This document shows, piece by piece, positions 7,855-15,799 of a stretch of 18,606 nt of DNA. The number at the start of each line of letters is the position of its first letter. Position 1 is the first letter of the stretch. This DNA comes from Anaerolineaceae bacterium. GTDB lineage: Bacteria > Chloroflexota > Anaerolineae > Anaerolineales > Anaerolineaceae. The position numbers were made by a program, and so were the translations under genes. The notes beneath the pieces are model-generated. The model was not told the DNA's origin. It saw nothing but the letters and a program-made list of their open reading frames with translations, and did not search any database. The DNA is taken from positions 1 through 18,606 of the forward strand of contig JACZIY010000728.1 in NCBI GenBank assembly GCA_014860845.1. Reading direction: 5' to 3'.

Positions 7855-8396
7855 TATTTCACCAGTGTTTGATCACCTTTGCCTGCAATAAAGTTTTCAT
7901 ATAATTCCAAAATAAATAATAAAGATGATAATCGATTCAGAAATCTTAATAACTCCTGATTCTCAACAAAGCCTAGATCCAGTAGCTCAGCCAAACGTCT
8001 CTCAGCTCGGCGGACGATCGTCCTGGACAATGCGAGAAAAGCTCCCCCTTTTGTATCCCCTGGAACAATAAATTCAGAAGGAATAGTTGTCTTCTGGCTA
8101 ATTTTTTCAATGCTATTTTCAATCCAGGTGACACTTTCCTGATTGATAGCACGGAATTTTTCAGCTATGTCTTTTTCTGAAGCCACTTCTCCCATAACAA
8201 GATAAAGTTGTTTTTGAACCTTTAAAATGATCTCCTGGATCTCTACCGAACATACAAAAGCTCTACATAAACCTAAAGCAGCACTGGCTTCATCCAGACT
8301 CCCAATCGTTTCCATACGGAGATCATATTTTTTTACACGATCCTTCCCTAACAATCCAGTCGTTCCATCATCACCTGTTTTCGTATAAAAGGTCAT
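7854..8396 (-). CDS. pduO: PduO-type ATP:cob(I)alamin adenosyltransferase
   Basis: This cytoplasmic enzyme transfers the adenosyl group of ATP to cob(I)alamin to make coenzyme B12. Its 180 residues are typical of the PduO/MMAB type. Family motifs are clear: the N-terminal ATP-binding loop YTKTGDDGTTGLL (4-16), IGSLDEASAALGLC (31-44), the region SRTIVRRAERRL (124-135) and FLNRLSSLLFILE (152-164) near the C-terminus. All expected segments are present. The ATG overlaps the upstream stop by four bases (ATGA), and GGAGAG just ahead of it forms a ribosome binding site. No cobalamin synthesis, uptake or B12-dependent enzyme gene is in the window, so it probably supplies cofactor to enzymes encoded elsewhere, with the cobalamin made elsewhere or salvaged. 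Confidence 0.93.
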   Translation of the reverse strand: MTFYTKTGDDGTTGLLGKDRVKKYDLRMETIGSLDEASAALGLCRAFVCSVEIQEIILKVQKQLYLVMGEVASEKDIAEKFRAINQESVTWIENSIEKISQKTTIPSEFIVPGDTKGGAFLALSRTIVRRAERRLAELLDLGFVENQELLRFLNRLSSLLFILELYENFIAGKGDQTLVK

Positions 8397-8971
8397 TTTT
8401 TCTCTCCTGGCAGTTTTATTCTCCTATACAAATACCAATATTTCTCTTGTGGAAAAAACTCCAATAATTCAATTTCCCAAATAAAACCATTTTCAATTGT
8501 TGCATGTTTTAGCTTTTGATCCAGAACAGCTAATTGTTGAAGGTTTTGCTCTCTCTCAATTTCATCGATTTCATCGAGTAATAGACCGATCATCAATCGA
8601 ATCTGAAGCTGATTATTCATTTGAGGTTGAGAGAAACCAGCATCTACCCGTAAATCACTTACAGTTCGGTTCCATTGGCGGATTCTTACGGGTAATTCTT
8701 CAGAAGCTTTTTTTTGCCAGTTAGCCAACCATTTATTTTTTAATGCAATAAATTGAATTAATATTGATTCACTATCAAGAAAATTATGGTTTTTTAGAAG
8801 AAAAGATGAGATCAACAAACGACCTACACTGATTCTGACTCTTCGTTCAGAAGATAAGAATTTTTTATTGGATAAATTTAATTGCCAATAAATCTCTTTT
8901 GAAAAAAGAAATGATTCCCATTCTGAAAGTGTTTCCTTTAATATTTCTTCTTCTAATTCTAACTTCCACAT
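8393..8971 (-). CDS. Hypothetical protein between solute-binding protein and PduO
   Basis: I do not recognise this protein. It has about 192 residues, is rich in Glu, Leu, Trp and Lys, and lacks membrane segments, signal peptide and cysteines. Long amphipathic helices are likely (for example RLMIGLLLDEIDEIEREQNL around residue 125), and the C-terminal part looks like beta strands (FIWEIELLEFF, YWYLYRRIKL). The reading frame overlaps both neighbours: GTG at 8974 or ATG at 8971 overlaps the upstream stop, and its own stop overlaps the pduO ATG. I chose the ATG; the upstream GGTGGTGGG, which also encodes the glycine tail of the preceding protein, could act as the ribosome binding site. The tight overlaps support a real gene. 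Confidence 0.75.
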   Translation of the reverse strand: MWKLELEEEILKETLSEWESFLFSKEIYWQLNLSNKKFLSSERRVRISVGRLLISSFLLKNHNFLDSESILIQFIALKNKWLANWQKKASEELPVRIRQWNRTVSDLRVDAGFSQPQMNNQLQIRLMIGLLLDEIDEIEREQNLQQLAVLDQKLKHATIENGFIWEIELLEFFPQEKYWYLYRRIKLPGEKK

Positions 8972-10677
8972 CACCCACCACCACTTGAATTTTCGAGTGA
9001 TGGTGTTGTAATGTTCTCAGGTCTTGGCCCGGTAATAAACCAATTCTTCACCGTTAGAAAACGATCGCTGGTATCAAACATCGGTCCCACAGAAACTCCT
9101 CGTATCTGAGTCGAAATCGCAAAATTGTAAACAGGATACAAAAGTGGGAGGGCAGGGAGTTCTTCTTCAAAAACGACCTGGAAATTTCGATAGAACAAAG
9201 ATCTGTCAATCAGGTTAGTAGTGATCCTGGATTGCTCAAGATAATCACTGGCGACAAAATTATCCCATTGTGAATAATTCTGTCCCCCAGTTGCCTGTAC
9301 CTGATCCCAAAATGGGTAGGGATCAGGGTCTGGAGTCCAGGATAGATCCAGGTCAATTAATGCAGCCTGGTATGAACGAGGATTCAAATAAGAATTGATT
9401 AATTCAGAATAAGATACCCCACGGATATTTACTGAAGTGCCTAATGCTTCCCAATTCTGTTGAATCATCTCAGCCATTTGGCGGTGCGTATCATCATCCG
9501 GATAAAGTAGTTCAAATCTAAACTCCACGCCATCTTTCGTTCGAATGGTTGAGTTCTCACCTCCCAGAACATATCCGGCATCTTTGATTAATTGGGTAGC
9601 AATTGTTGGATCAAATTCAACAGATTTTATACCATCATAGTAAGCCCAGGTACCCGGTAGGATGGGTCCATCTGCAATAATTGCCTGGCTATTGAAGATT
9701 TTATCAACCATTTTTTGACGATTCAACCCTGATAATAATGCTTTTCGAATATTGACATCCTGGAAGAATGGCACTTCTTGATTTTTAAGATTAAAGAATA
9801 TCAGGGTCAATCGAGGTTCTCTGGCGGTATATAAAGCCAGATCAGGATTGGTTAATACTTCTCTTAAAATTGTAGGTTCAACTTTGCTAATCCCCAGTAC
9901 CAATCCATCCTGAAAAGCTTTTAAGGCATCAGAAGAATTGTCATAATATCGAAACACCATTTGTTCGATTAGAGGGGGTTCCTCAAAATAATTCTGATTA
10001 GCTCGTAGAATAACACCTTTAATCTGATTATTCTCAGTTATTAAACCCTCAAATGAGTATGGACCACTTCCAACTGGTTGTAAATTAAACCCGGAATCAA
10101 TCATTTGTTCAAAGCTTAGATCACCTAATAAGTGTTCGGGAAGAATTCCGAAGGAAAGGTAATCTAAGAAAGGCGCAAAAGGTTCTTGCAAACGAAATTG
10201 AATCGTTGTCTCGCTTAATGTTTTGACATCCACCTCAGTCCAGAAAGATCGAATATCATCGGGTACAACACCCTCACCATCTCTGATCATATTGATTGTA
10301 AATAAAATATCATTCGTGGTTAGAGCTTTACCGTCATGCCATTTCACGTCGGGACGAAGAGTAATATTGTAAATTGTTCCATCTTGAGAAATACCATAAG
10401 TTTCCACTAATTCTAACTTCGGGATTCCTCGTTCTTCAAATGTAATCATCCTGCTAAATAGCAATCGATTTAATTCACGATCAGCTGAATTGTAATAATC
10501 CAATACTGGGTTCAATCTCTGAAATTTACCAACCAACGCTTCACTATATACACCACCCTGCTGAGGTTCAGGAACATCCACAGAAGATGATGCCTCCGGT
10601 TTTTCATTGATTAATAAAATTCCAACAACCAAACCTGTCAGGAAAATGATGAGTAACTGCCAACGTAATTTTTTCAT
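8971..10677 (-). CDS. Extracellular solute-binding protein, family 5 (peptide/nickel type)
   Basis: This SBP_bac_5-type binding protein delivers oligopeptides or similar ligands to an ABC importer. It begins with a short basic n-region and hydrophobic stretch (MKKLRWQLLIIFLTGLVVGI) that is a signal or anchor; there is no cysteine lipobox, nor any cysteine in the protein. Family features follow: LNPVLDYYNSADRELNRLLFSRM, LRPDVKWHDGKALTTNDILFT, the GSGPYSF turn and NIRKALLSGLNRQKMVDKIF. An ATG at 10710 is in frame, but the ATG at 10677 gives a standard signal sequence and avoids a hairpin covering the upstream ATG; neither start has a strong ribosome binding site. No permease or ATPase gene is nearby, so it is an orphan binding protein. 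The C-terminus ends in a glycine run that overlaps the next gene's ribosome binding region. Confidence 0.92.
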   Translation of the reverse strand: MKKLRWQLLIIFLTGLVVGILLINEKPEASSSVDVPEPQQGGVYSEALVGKFQRLNPVLDYYNSADRELNRLLFSRMITFEERGIPKLELVETYGISQDGTIYNITLRPDVKWHDGKALTTNDILFTINMIRDGEGVVPDDIRSFWTEVDVKTLSETTIQFRLQEPFAPFLDYLSFGILPEHLLGDLSFEQMIDSGFNLQPVGSGPYSFEGLITENNQIKGVILRANQNYFEEPPLIEQMVFRYYDNSSDALKAFQDGLVLGISKVEPTILREVLTNPDLALYTAREPRLTLIFFNLKNQEVPFFQDVNIRKALLSGLNRQKMVDKIFNSQAIIADGPILPGTWAYYDGIKSVEFDPTIATQLIKDAGYVLGGENSTIRTKDGVEFRFELLYPDDDTHRQMAEMIQQNWEALGTSVNIRGVSYSELINSYLNPRSYQAALIDLDLSWTPDPDPYPFWDQVQATGGQNYSQWDNFVASDYLEQSRITTNLIDRSLFYRNFQVVFEEELPALPLLYPVYNFAISTQIRGVSVGPMFDTSDRFLTVKNWFITGPRPENITTPSLENSSGGG

Positions 10678-10690
10678 AAGGTTTATCTTT

Positions 10691-10731
10691 AAAGAAAATA
10701 GGGCGACCATCTTTTCAGTATTGAATCGCCC
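10691..10731 (-). terminator. Possible weak terminator or leader hairpin downstream of secG
   Basis: On the minus strand GGGCGA (10731-10726) can pair with TCGCCC (10706-10701) across a 19-base loop, followed by TATTTTCTTT. It lies between secG and the solute-binding protein gene and covers the alternative ATG at 10710. It may partly terminate the secG transcript. The stem is only 6 bp, so confidence is low. Confidence 0.3.
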
Positions 10732-10777
10732 AGGATGGTTCTATGAACTTGGTACATCAGTATGATGTATAAATCCC

Positions 10778-10999
10778 TTAATTTCGAATTATCACCGCTG
10801 TAATTGTTAAAATAAAGAATATTACACTCAATCCAATGGTGATGTAGAATAAGGTCTTTTCAATACCACGACGAGCTGTAAAGACACCTGTATCGCCACC
10901 GGTTAACCCGCCTAAACCTACACCCTTATTTTGCATAATTACACTAATGATTAGCGCAACTGAAGTTATAATCAAAGCCACATCTACGTATATAACCAC
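10778..10999 (-). CDS. secG: Preprotein translocase subunit SecG
   Basis: SecG is the small membrane subunit that assists SecYE in protein export. The protein has about 73 residues with two membrane segments (roughly the first 22 residues and the last 21). Between them is the diagnostic cytoplasmic loop QNKGVGLGGLTGGDTGVFTARRGIEK. An ATG at 11005 would add two residues, but the only Shine-Dalgarno sequence, GGAGG at 11010-11006, abuts that ATG with zero spacing. It is 6 bases from the GTG at 10999, which I prefer as the start. The gene has its own near-consensus promoter upstream and is followed by the solute-binding protein gene about 100 bases away. Identification as SecG is firm; the exact start is not. 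Confidence 0.93.
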   Translation of the reverse strand: MVIYVDVALIITSVALIISVIMQNKGVGLGGLTGGDTGVFTARRGIEKTLFYITIGLSVIFFILTITAVIIRN

Positions 11000-11050
11000 G
11001 TTCATCCTCCAATTAAGTATTCAGGATCACCCTGAGAAATAACAGACCAA

Positions 11051-11080
11051 ATTATAACGTTTATAAGGGAAAATAGTCAA
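11051..11080 (-). promoter_or_regulatory. Near-consensus promoter of secG
   Basis: On the minus strand TTGACT (11080-11075) and TATAAT (11056-11051) are separated by 18 bases. Transcription would start near 11044, giving a short leader. The leader can form a small hairpin from TCAGG and CCTGA (11035-11021) before the GGAGG ribosome binding site. This is the best-matching minus-strand promoter in the window and suits a constitutively expressed translocase subunit. Confidence 0.65.
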
Positions 11081-11083
11081 CCT

Positions 11084-12163
11084 GTGGAAGAAATAGTTAT
11101 TAACCTCCATATTCATAGTATATATTCTGATGGTAGTTGGACCCATCAAAAAATTGCTGAAGCTGGGATTTCGTCTGGATTGGATGGATTGATCATCACG
11201 GACCATAATGTCCTGGTTCATCATCTGGATGGTTACTTTCAGAAAAACAGGAAGAAAATTCTTGTTATCATTGGTGAGGAAATCCATAATAAGATCCAGG
11301 AACCGCAAAAAAATCATCTCATTACTTTCGGACAATCCAAAGAACTTTGTAATTATGCTGAGAACACCCAACAGTTAATCAATCAAGTTAAGAAACATGG
11401 AGGATTGTCATTTCTTGCACATCCATTTGAGGATTCCCTCCCACAGGTGAATGAAACCGCTATTACCTGGGAGAATTGGAACATCGATGGCTATACTGGT
11501 ATTGAAATCTGGAACCATCTCAGTGAATTAAAAAACGAATCCAAAAGTTGGATTCAGCTTCTGGTGAATGTGTTTTTACCAAATGGTTACGGGCATGGAC
11601 CTCATCCTTTAGCCTTGAAAAGATGGGATGATTTATTATTATCCGGTAAAAAATTGACAGCTGTCGGAGGGTCTGACGCCCATCGGCTAGTGATGAAAAA
11701 AGCCTTAATCACACGATTTATATTCCCTTACCAGTTCCATTTCAAATGTGTTAATAACCATTTGCTTATTCCACACCCAATGACCGGAGATTATCTCGTC
11801 GATCGCAAATTGATTATTAATGCATTTCAGCAAGGTAATTCTTTTATTGGATATGATTTACCGGCTTCAACAAAAGGATTTCGTTTCTATGCCCAGGGAA
11901 AACAAAAAACAGCCATTATGGGAGAAGAAATCGAACTGGATTCATCCTTAACTTTTCAGATTAAGCTACCGGAAGTATCAGAATGTCGATTAATTCACAA
12001 TGGAAAAGTCATAAAAATCTGGAATGATCAGGAGATTTGTACTTATATTTCAAAATCACCTGGAATTTACCGGGTTGAATGTTACACTCAATTTTTTGGC
12101 CAAAAACGAGGTTGGATATTCAGCAATCCAATTTATGTTGTGGATAAAAGGAAATATACATGA
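11084..12163 (+). CDS. PHP-domain metal-dependent phosphoesterase
   Basis: This 359-residue protein begins directly with a PHP (polymerase and histidinol phosphatase) domain. Metal-ligand motifs are in the expected order: LHIHS (H9, H11) with D16 in YSDG, ITDHN (D40, H41), E65 in IGEEI, H113 in AHPF and GSDAH (D198, H200). This indicates an active metal-dependent phosphatase or phosphodiesterase; the substrate cannot be inferred. The last 90 residues form a beta-rich tail ending in RGWIFSNPIYV, a C-terminal extension common in stand-alone PHP proteins. The start is a GTG with no close ribosome binding site. It is placed so that the PHP motif begins at once, and is the least certain part of the call. 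The stop overlaps the next gene by four bases (ATGA). Confidence 0.9.
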   Translation: MEEIVINLHIHSIYSDGSWTHQKIAEAGISSGLDGLIITDHNVLVHHLDGYFQKNRKKILVIIGEEIHNKIQEPQKNHLITFGQSKELCNYAENTQQLINQVKKHGGLSFLAHPFEDSLPQVNETAITWENWNIDGYTGIEIWNHLSELKNESKSWIQLLVNVFLPNGYGHGPHPLALKRWDDLLLSGKKLTAVGGSDAHRLVMKKALITRFIFPYQFHFKCVNNHLLIPHPMTGDYLVDRKLIINAFQQGNSFIGYDLPASTKGFRFYAQGKQKTAIMGEEIELDSSLTFQIKLPEVSECRLIHNGKVIKIWNDQEICTYISKSPGIYRVECYTQFFGQKRGWIFSNPIYVVDKRKYT

Positions 12164-12648
12164 CAGCGAACAATGTTACTCGTTTTCTTCAAACCAGAAA
12201 AATTCCCTTTGAAGTTTTCGAAATTCCGGGTGGAAAGAGGTCTGCACAGGAAACAGCTAATTTGTTGAATGTTCCTGTTGGAAGAGTCTTCAAGACAATT
12301 GTTCTCCAGCCTGTCAATCCAGGAAAACCAATTCTTGCAATCGTTCCTGCGGATAAAACTGCAGACTTAAAATTAATTGCCAAATTTCTCAATGAAAAGA
12401 AACTTGAATTCCCCACCCCACAGGAAGCTGAACAATTGACGGGATTACAGACAGGTGGAATTTCAGCTCTGGCATTAATAAATAAGGGTTTCCGAATTTT
12501 GTTAGACAATTCCGCCACTGAATTGGATTGGATGCACGTTTCTGGTGGTCAAAGGGGGATTAATATTAAACTTCTGGTAAAGGATTTTATAAAAATTACC
12601 AATGCCAGAATAGCATCTATTAGCAGCCGATTAGGCGAAAAAGAATAA
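12160..12648 (+). CDS. ybaK: YbaK/EbsC-family aminoacyl-tRNA deacylase
   Basis: This 162-residue stand-alone YbaK-type trans-editing protein belongs to a family that hydrolyses mischarged tRNA, classically Cys-tRNA(Pro). The expected features are present: the N-terminal helix with a short substrate strand (FEVFEIPG), VPVGRVFKTIVL with the conserved lysine K45, LAIVPADKTADLKLIAKFL, the glycine loop QTGGISALAL (97-106) and the C-terminal DWMHVSGGQRGINIKL. Length is normal for the YbaK/EbsC group. The ATG overlaps the upstream PHP gene's stop, and AAGGA at 12148-12152 is a suitable ribosome binding site. Its stop lies one base from the stop of the convergent rtcB gene, so no terminator separates them. 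Family assignment is confident; the precise tRNA substrate is from family knowledge. Confidence 0.92.
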   Translation: MTANNVTRFLQTRKIPFEVFEIPGGKRSAQETANLLNVPVGRVFKTIVLQPVNPGKPILAIVPADKTADLKLIAKFLNEKKLEFPTPQEAEQLTGLQTGGISALALINKGFRILLDNSATELDWMHVSGGQRGINIKLLVKDFIKITNARIASISSRLGEKE

Positions 12649-12649
12649 A

Positions 12650-14101
12650 CTATCCTTTTACCACAGCTAAAGGGACTAATCTGGCTATTTTCCGTGTTAG
12701 ACCAGCCCCATTGACTGCTTCAATGACCTGATCCACGTCTTTGTAAGCTTCAGGTGCCTCCTCAGCTAAACCAGACATAGATCCAGCTTGTATGTATATT
12801 CCTTTTTTCTCCAGGTCGATTTTTAGTTGGTCTCCCCGAATTGTCTTTTTTGCTTTTTTGCGGCTCATCACGCGACCTGCCCCGTGGCAACTGGAACCAA
12901 ACGAACGTTCCATACTAGTCTTCGTGCCTGCAAGCACCCAGGATGATGTTCCCATACTGCCGGGAACGAGAACAGGTTGTCCAGTTTTCGAAAATTCGTC
13001 CGGGATACCACTTGCACCTGGTCCGAATGCTCTGGTTGCACCTTTTCGATGAACACAAACTTTTCGTAGAATGCCATCCACTAAATGGTCTTCAATTTTT
13101 CCAATATTATGAGCAATATCATAGACCTGATAAAGTTGCCAGTTTTTTACCTTTCCAGCCAATACCTGTTCGAACGCTCTTCTGGCTAGGTGAGCCAATA
13201 CCTGTCGATTACAAAACGCATAATTTGCTGCAGCGCGCATGGCTGCCAGGTAGTCCTGACCTTCTGGTGAATTCAAGGGAGCGCAGACTAATTCCCGATC
13301 TGGTATCTTGATCCCATATTTATGTATAGTTTCTTGAAAAAATTGAACGGTATCACTACAAACTTGATGTCCAAGACCACGAGATCCGCAATGTATCATA
13401 ACCGCAAGATTTCCTTGTTGAATTCCAAAGATATTTGCTGTTTCTTCATCAAAAACCTGTTCTATCAGGTCAATTTCAATAAAATGATTGCCACTGCCTA
13501 GTGTTCCTAATTGTGGTAAACCTCTTTTTTTGGCTCTGTCACTTAATTTTTTAGCGTTCGCTCCTGGGATACATCCACTCTCTTCCGTTCTGCGTAAATC
13601 CTGTTGGGTAGCAAATCCTTTTTTCAGAGCCCATTGAGAGCCAGTTTCACACACTTCTTCTAACTCTTTCAAAGACAGGTGAATGCCGCCTTCAGACCCC
13701 ACACCACTAGGGCAATGGTGATTCAAGGCAATAACCAGTGATTGAATTTGACCTTTTACGCTCTCATAGGATATCTGTGATGCCAGCAAACGAACACCAC
13801 AATTGATGTCATAACCGATGCCACCCGGTGAGATTACACCTGTTGAAAAATCAGTAGCTGCAACACCGCCTATTGGAAACCCATAACCCTGATGCATATC
13901 TGGCATAACAACGACCGAGCCTACAACGCCAGGAAGTGTTGAAGCATTGATAGCCTGCTCAACCGATAAATCAGATAGACTCTGTTCTAACATTTTCCGG
14001 GTTGAAAAAATTCTTACCGGTACACGCATATCAGATCGGAAATTCCTGGAAATTTCCCACTCGTAGTCACTTATCTTCTTAAAATCAGTTAAGGCGACCA
14101 T
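12650..14101 (-). CDS. rtcB: RNA-splicing ligase RtcB (GTP-dependent)
   Basis: RtcB joins RNA ends bearing 2',3'-cyclic or 3'-phosphate to 5'-OH ends in tRNA splicing and RNA repair. The protein has 483 residues, the long (archaeal-like) form, without an intein. Metal and nucleotide residues are all present: D98 and C101 in [12 protein letters not shown]206 in GSGNHFIE, H237 in [12 protein letters not shown]331 in DIAHNIGK, and H406 in [12 protein letters not shown], where GMP is attached in the family. The C-terminus LVPLAVVKG carries the conserved final lysine. GAGGTGG lies about 7 bases ahead of the ATG. It follows the archease gene by 15 bases, matching the known functional pairing. It converges on ybaK with a single base between the stops. 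Confidence 0.97.
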   Translation of the reverse strand: MVALTDFKKISDYEWEISRNFRSDMRVPVRIFSTRKMLEQSLSDLSVEQAINASTLPGVVGSVVVMPDMHQGYGFPIGGVAATDFSTGVISPGGIGYDINCGVRLLASQISYESVKGQIQSLVIALNHHCPSGVGSEGGIHLSLKELEEVCETGSQWALKKGFATQQDLRRTEESGCIPGANAKKLSDRAKKRGLPQLGTLGSGNHFIEIDLIEQVFDEETANIFGIQQGNLAVMIHCGSRGLGHQVCSDTVQFFQETIHKYGIKIPDRELVCAPLNSPEGQDYLAAMRAAANYAFCNRQVLAHLARRAFEQVLAGKVKNWQLYQVYDIAHNIGKIEDHLVDGILRKVCVHRKGATRAFGPGASGIPDEFSKTGQPVLVPGSMGTSSWVLAGTKTSMERSFGSSCHGAGRVMSRKKAKKTIRGDQLKIDLEKKGIYIQAGSMSGLAEEAPEAYKDVDQVIEAVNGAGLTRKIARLVPLAVVKG

Positions 14102-14116
14102 TTTAATCCACCTCTA

Positions 14117-14536
14117 TCATACATCAAAAACAATAACAACCGAATAACCTTTTGTAGAAGAATTGATTTTTAGGTTGTGGTACGTTACTGCTTTAATTTC
14201 TTTTCGGAAGGTTCTTATGCCCTGCAGAAATAAGTTCCCCGTGATCTTCTCATTTTCCACAAAGATATTCATGATTTTTGTACAGATGAGATCTTGTTGA
14301 ATTATATAATTACATTCATTTAAGAGCGAAACCAACATACTTTCCAAATCCATATCTTGTATGCTAAATTTCTGGTATTTTCCTGTATCATTGTCATCGA
14401 GGTCAATTTCGATGATGCTATTCATTCCATCAACGGCTAACTTAAAAAGATTATTCAGGGTTTTTGCCCAAATTTTCAATGAAATATCTGCAGTGTGTTC
14501 AATTTCCACAAAACCTTCCGCTTTATCAGGTGTCAT
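14117..14536 (-). CDS. Archease, activator of RtcB
   Basis: Archease is a small metal-binding protein that speeds RtcB guanylation and allows multiple turnovers. The protein has 139 residues, normal for the family. The N-terminal signature FVEIEHTADISLKIWAKTL is followed by a helix (LFKLAVDGMNSII), the pair LLNECNYIIQQDLI, and a C-terminal strand ending in VVIVFDV with the conserved penultimate aspartate. A longer frame with an upstream start at 14677 would overlap the divergent FHA gene and add a non-homologous hydrophobic stretch. I chose the ATG at 14536, which has AGGGA upstream and begins just before the archease motif. It is the first gene of the archease-rtcB operon and is transcribed divergently from the cell-wall cluster. 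Confidence 0.94.
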   Translation of the reverse strand: MTPDKAEGFVEIEHTADISLKIWAKTLNNLFKLAVDGMNSIIEIDLDDNDTGKYQKFSIQDMDLESMLVSLLNECNYIIQQDLICTKIMNIFVENEKITGNLFLQGIRTFRKEIKAVTYHNLKINSSTKGYSVVIVFDV

Positions 14537-14555
14537 TGCTTGTTTTCCCTTTCGC

Positions 14556-14569
14556 TTTATAATTATAAA
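14556..14569. promoter_or_regulatory. Palindromic AT-rich site with -10 elements in both directions
   Basis: TTTATAATTATAAA is a perfect 14-base palindrome in the short gap between the divergent archease and FHA genes. It contains TATAAT on the plus strand (14558-14563) and on the minus strand (14567-14562). On the plus strand TTGCTT at 14536-14541 is a weak -35 with a 16-base gap. Plus-strand transcription would start at about the FHA ATG, implying a nearly leaderless message. The call rests on sequence match only. Confidence 0.4.
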
Positions 14570-14571
14570 AT

Positions 14572-15348
14572 ATGAAATCCATATTTGAGAAAATAGAAAA
14601 ACAATTACAAAATTTGATTGAGAGCAGTGTACTAATACTTCCCTGGAATTCACTCCAAAAATCAGTAGCCATTTCAATTATTCATGAAATACGAGATATT
14701 TTAATCCAGGCTATCAATAATAATGAACCGTTACCTAACATCTATTCCATATCTGTCCATCCTGAAGTCTACACAAATCTCAGGTCCGACCAGCATTGGA
14801 TACGTGAAATCCAAAAAACATTAACCGAAAGTGCGGAGGAGTATGACTCTTATTTCACAGGAGAAATCAGCGTCGAATTTTTTGCTGATCCTGAAATCCT
14901 GGCATTGAGTGAATATCGGATAAATTCTTATTCGGTCACAAACGAAATAGAAAAAACTGCGGTAATGGAAACAAATTCAAATGTTCGCGAAACTAAAAAA
15001 TTCAAAACAGATGCATATCTATTGTTGGCTAATAAAGATATCTTCCCACTAACGATTGCAATCACTCAAATAGGTAGAAAAAATGACAACCACCTGATCA
15101 TTGATGATCCCACCATTAGCAGGAATCATGCACAAATTCGAAATATCAATGGAAATTTTGTACTTTTTGATTTAAATTCAACATCCGGCACATTTGTAAA
15201 TGGCGTTAGAATTAAACAGGCTTTGCTTCGTACAGGTGATGTAATCTCAATTGCAAATTATCCATTAGTCTATGGAGAAGAGAGCGACCCAAATGATTTT
15301 GATCATGGTTCCACAGCAGAAATCCCAAGAATTGTAGATCCAAAATGA
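14572..15348 (+). CDS. FhaA-like protein: DUF3662 domain plus FHA domain
   Basis: This 258-residue soluble protein has an N-terminal DUF3662 (FhaA_N) domain (about 1-110), beginning MKSIFEKIEKQLQNLIE. A polar Thr/Asn/Glu-rich linker (about 120-147) leads to a C-terminal FHA domain (about 148-235). The FHA phosphothreonine-binding residues are in place: G168-R169 in IGRKNDN, S183 and H186 in ISRNHAQI, and the loop LNSTSGTFVNG with N210. The architecture matches actinobacterial FhaA, which recruits phosphorylated cell-wall proteins. The linker contains several threonines that could be phosphorylated. No kinase gene is adjacent. The next gene, another FHA protein, starts inside its stop (ATGA). 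The ATG lies almost at the predicted transcription start and has no ribosome binding site. Confidence 0.93.
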   Translation: MKSIFEKIEKQLQNLIESSVLILPWNSLQKSVAISIIHEIRDILIQAINNNEPLPNIYSISVHPEVYTNLRSDQHWIREIQKTLTESAEEYDSYFTGEISVEFFADPEILALSEYRINSYSVTNEIEKTAVMETNSNVRETKKFKTDAYLLLANKDIFPLTIAITQIGRKNDNHLIIDDPTISRNHAQIRNINGNFVLFDLNSTSGTFVNGVRIKQALLRTGDVISIANYPLVYGEESDPNDFDHGSTAEIPRIVDPK

Positions 15349-15776
15349 CAGCTATAATTGTTCTCATCCTTAGAATCATCCTGGCTATTCTTTTATTAGG
15401 GTTTGTTGGGTTGTTATTTTTAACAACATGGCGTCAATTAAACACACAAATTAAGCTGCTCTCTCCTGATTTGTCTTCCCATATTCGCATTTCATATAAA
15501 GAGAATCCAGAACAGGAAGCATTTGTAATTAAGCAAACCGACGTGCTCCTGGGTCGTGATCCTAATTGTAAGATTCACATTCCAGATGAGACAATTTCTG
15601 CGCAACACGCAAGATTGTATTTAATCGATCAAAATTGGTGGATACATGATCTTAATTCAACCAATGGCACATTCCTGAATGATGAACGTATTGTTCAACC
15701 ATGTATTTTGGCTGACAATGATATGCTTCAAGTTGGTAATGTAAAATTAATTATTCATACAATTAATTCCCACTAG
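15345..15776 (+). CDS. FhaB-like membrane-anchored FHA protein
   Basis: This 143-residue protein has one N-terminal membrane segment (about 3-27), a short linker and a cytosolic FHA domain (about 50-140). Binding-site residues are intact: G70-R71 in LLGRDPN, S85 and H88 in ISAQHARL, and LNSTNGTFLND (N107, N112). The layout matches FhaB/FipA of Actinobacteria, which sits beside RodA and PbpA genes and helps to localise cell-wall synthesis. The gene overlaps the FhaA-like gene by four bases, so the two are translationally coupled and probably made in similar amounts. Phosphopeptide partners are not identifiable here; the SEDS-PBP fusion two genes downstream is a positional candidate. Confidence 0.93.
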   Translation: MTAIIVLILRIILAILLLGFVGLLFLTTWRQLNTQIKLLSPDLSSHIRISYKENPEQEAFVIKQTDVLLGRDPNCKIHIPDETISAQHARLYLIDQNWWIHDLNSTNGTFLNDERIVQPCILADNDMLQVGNVKLIIHTINSH

Positions 15777-15799
15777 TAGATTCTTCGAAGGAGGTACCA

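Noticed and set aside
11021..11035. TCAGG/CCTGA hairpin in the secG leader as a riboswitch
   Set aside because: A 5-bp stem with a 5-base loop is too small and matches no riboswitch class that I know; it is noted only as part of the leader.
14537..14677. Longer archease frame starting at 14677
   Set aside because: The extra 47 residues are unlike archease, overlap the divergent FHA gene, and the internal ATG at 14536 begins right at the family motif.
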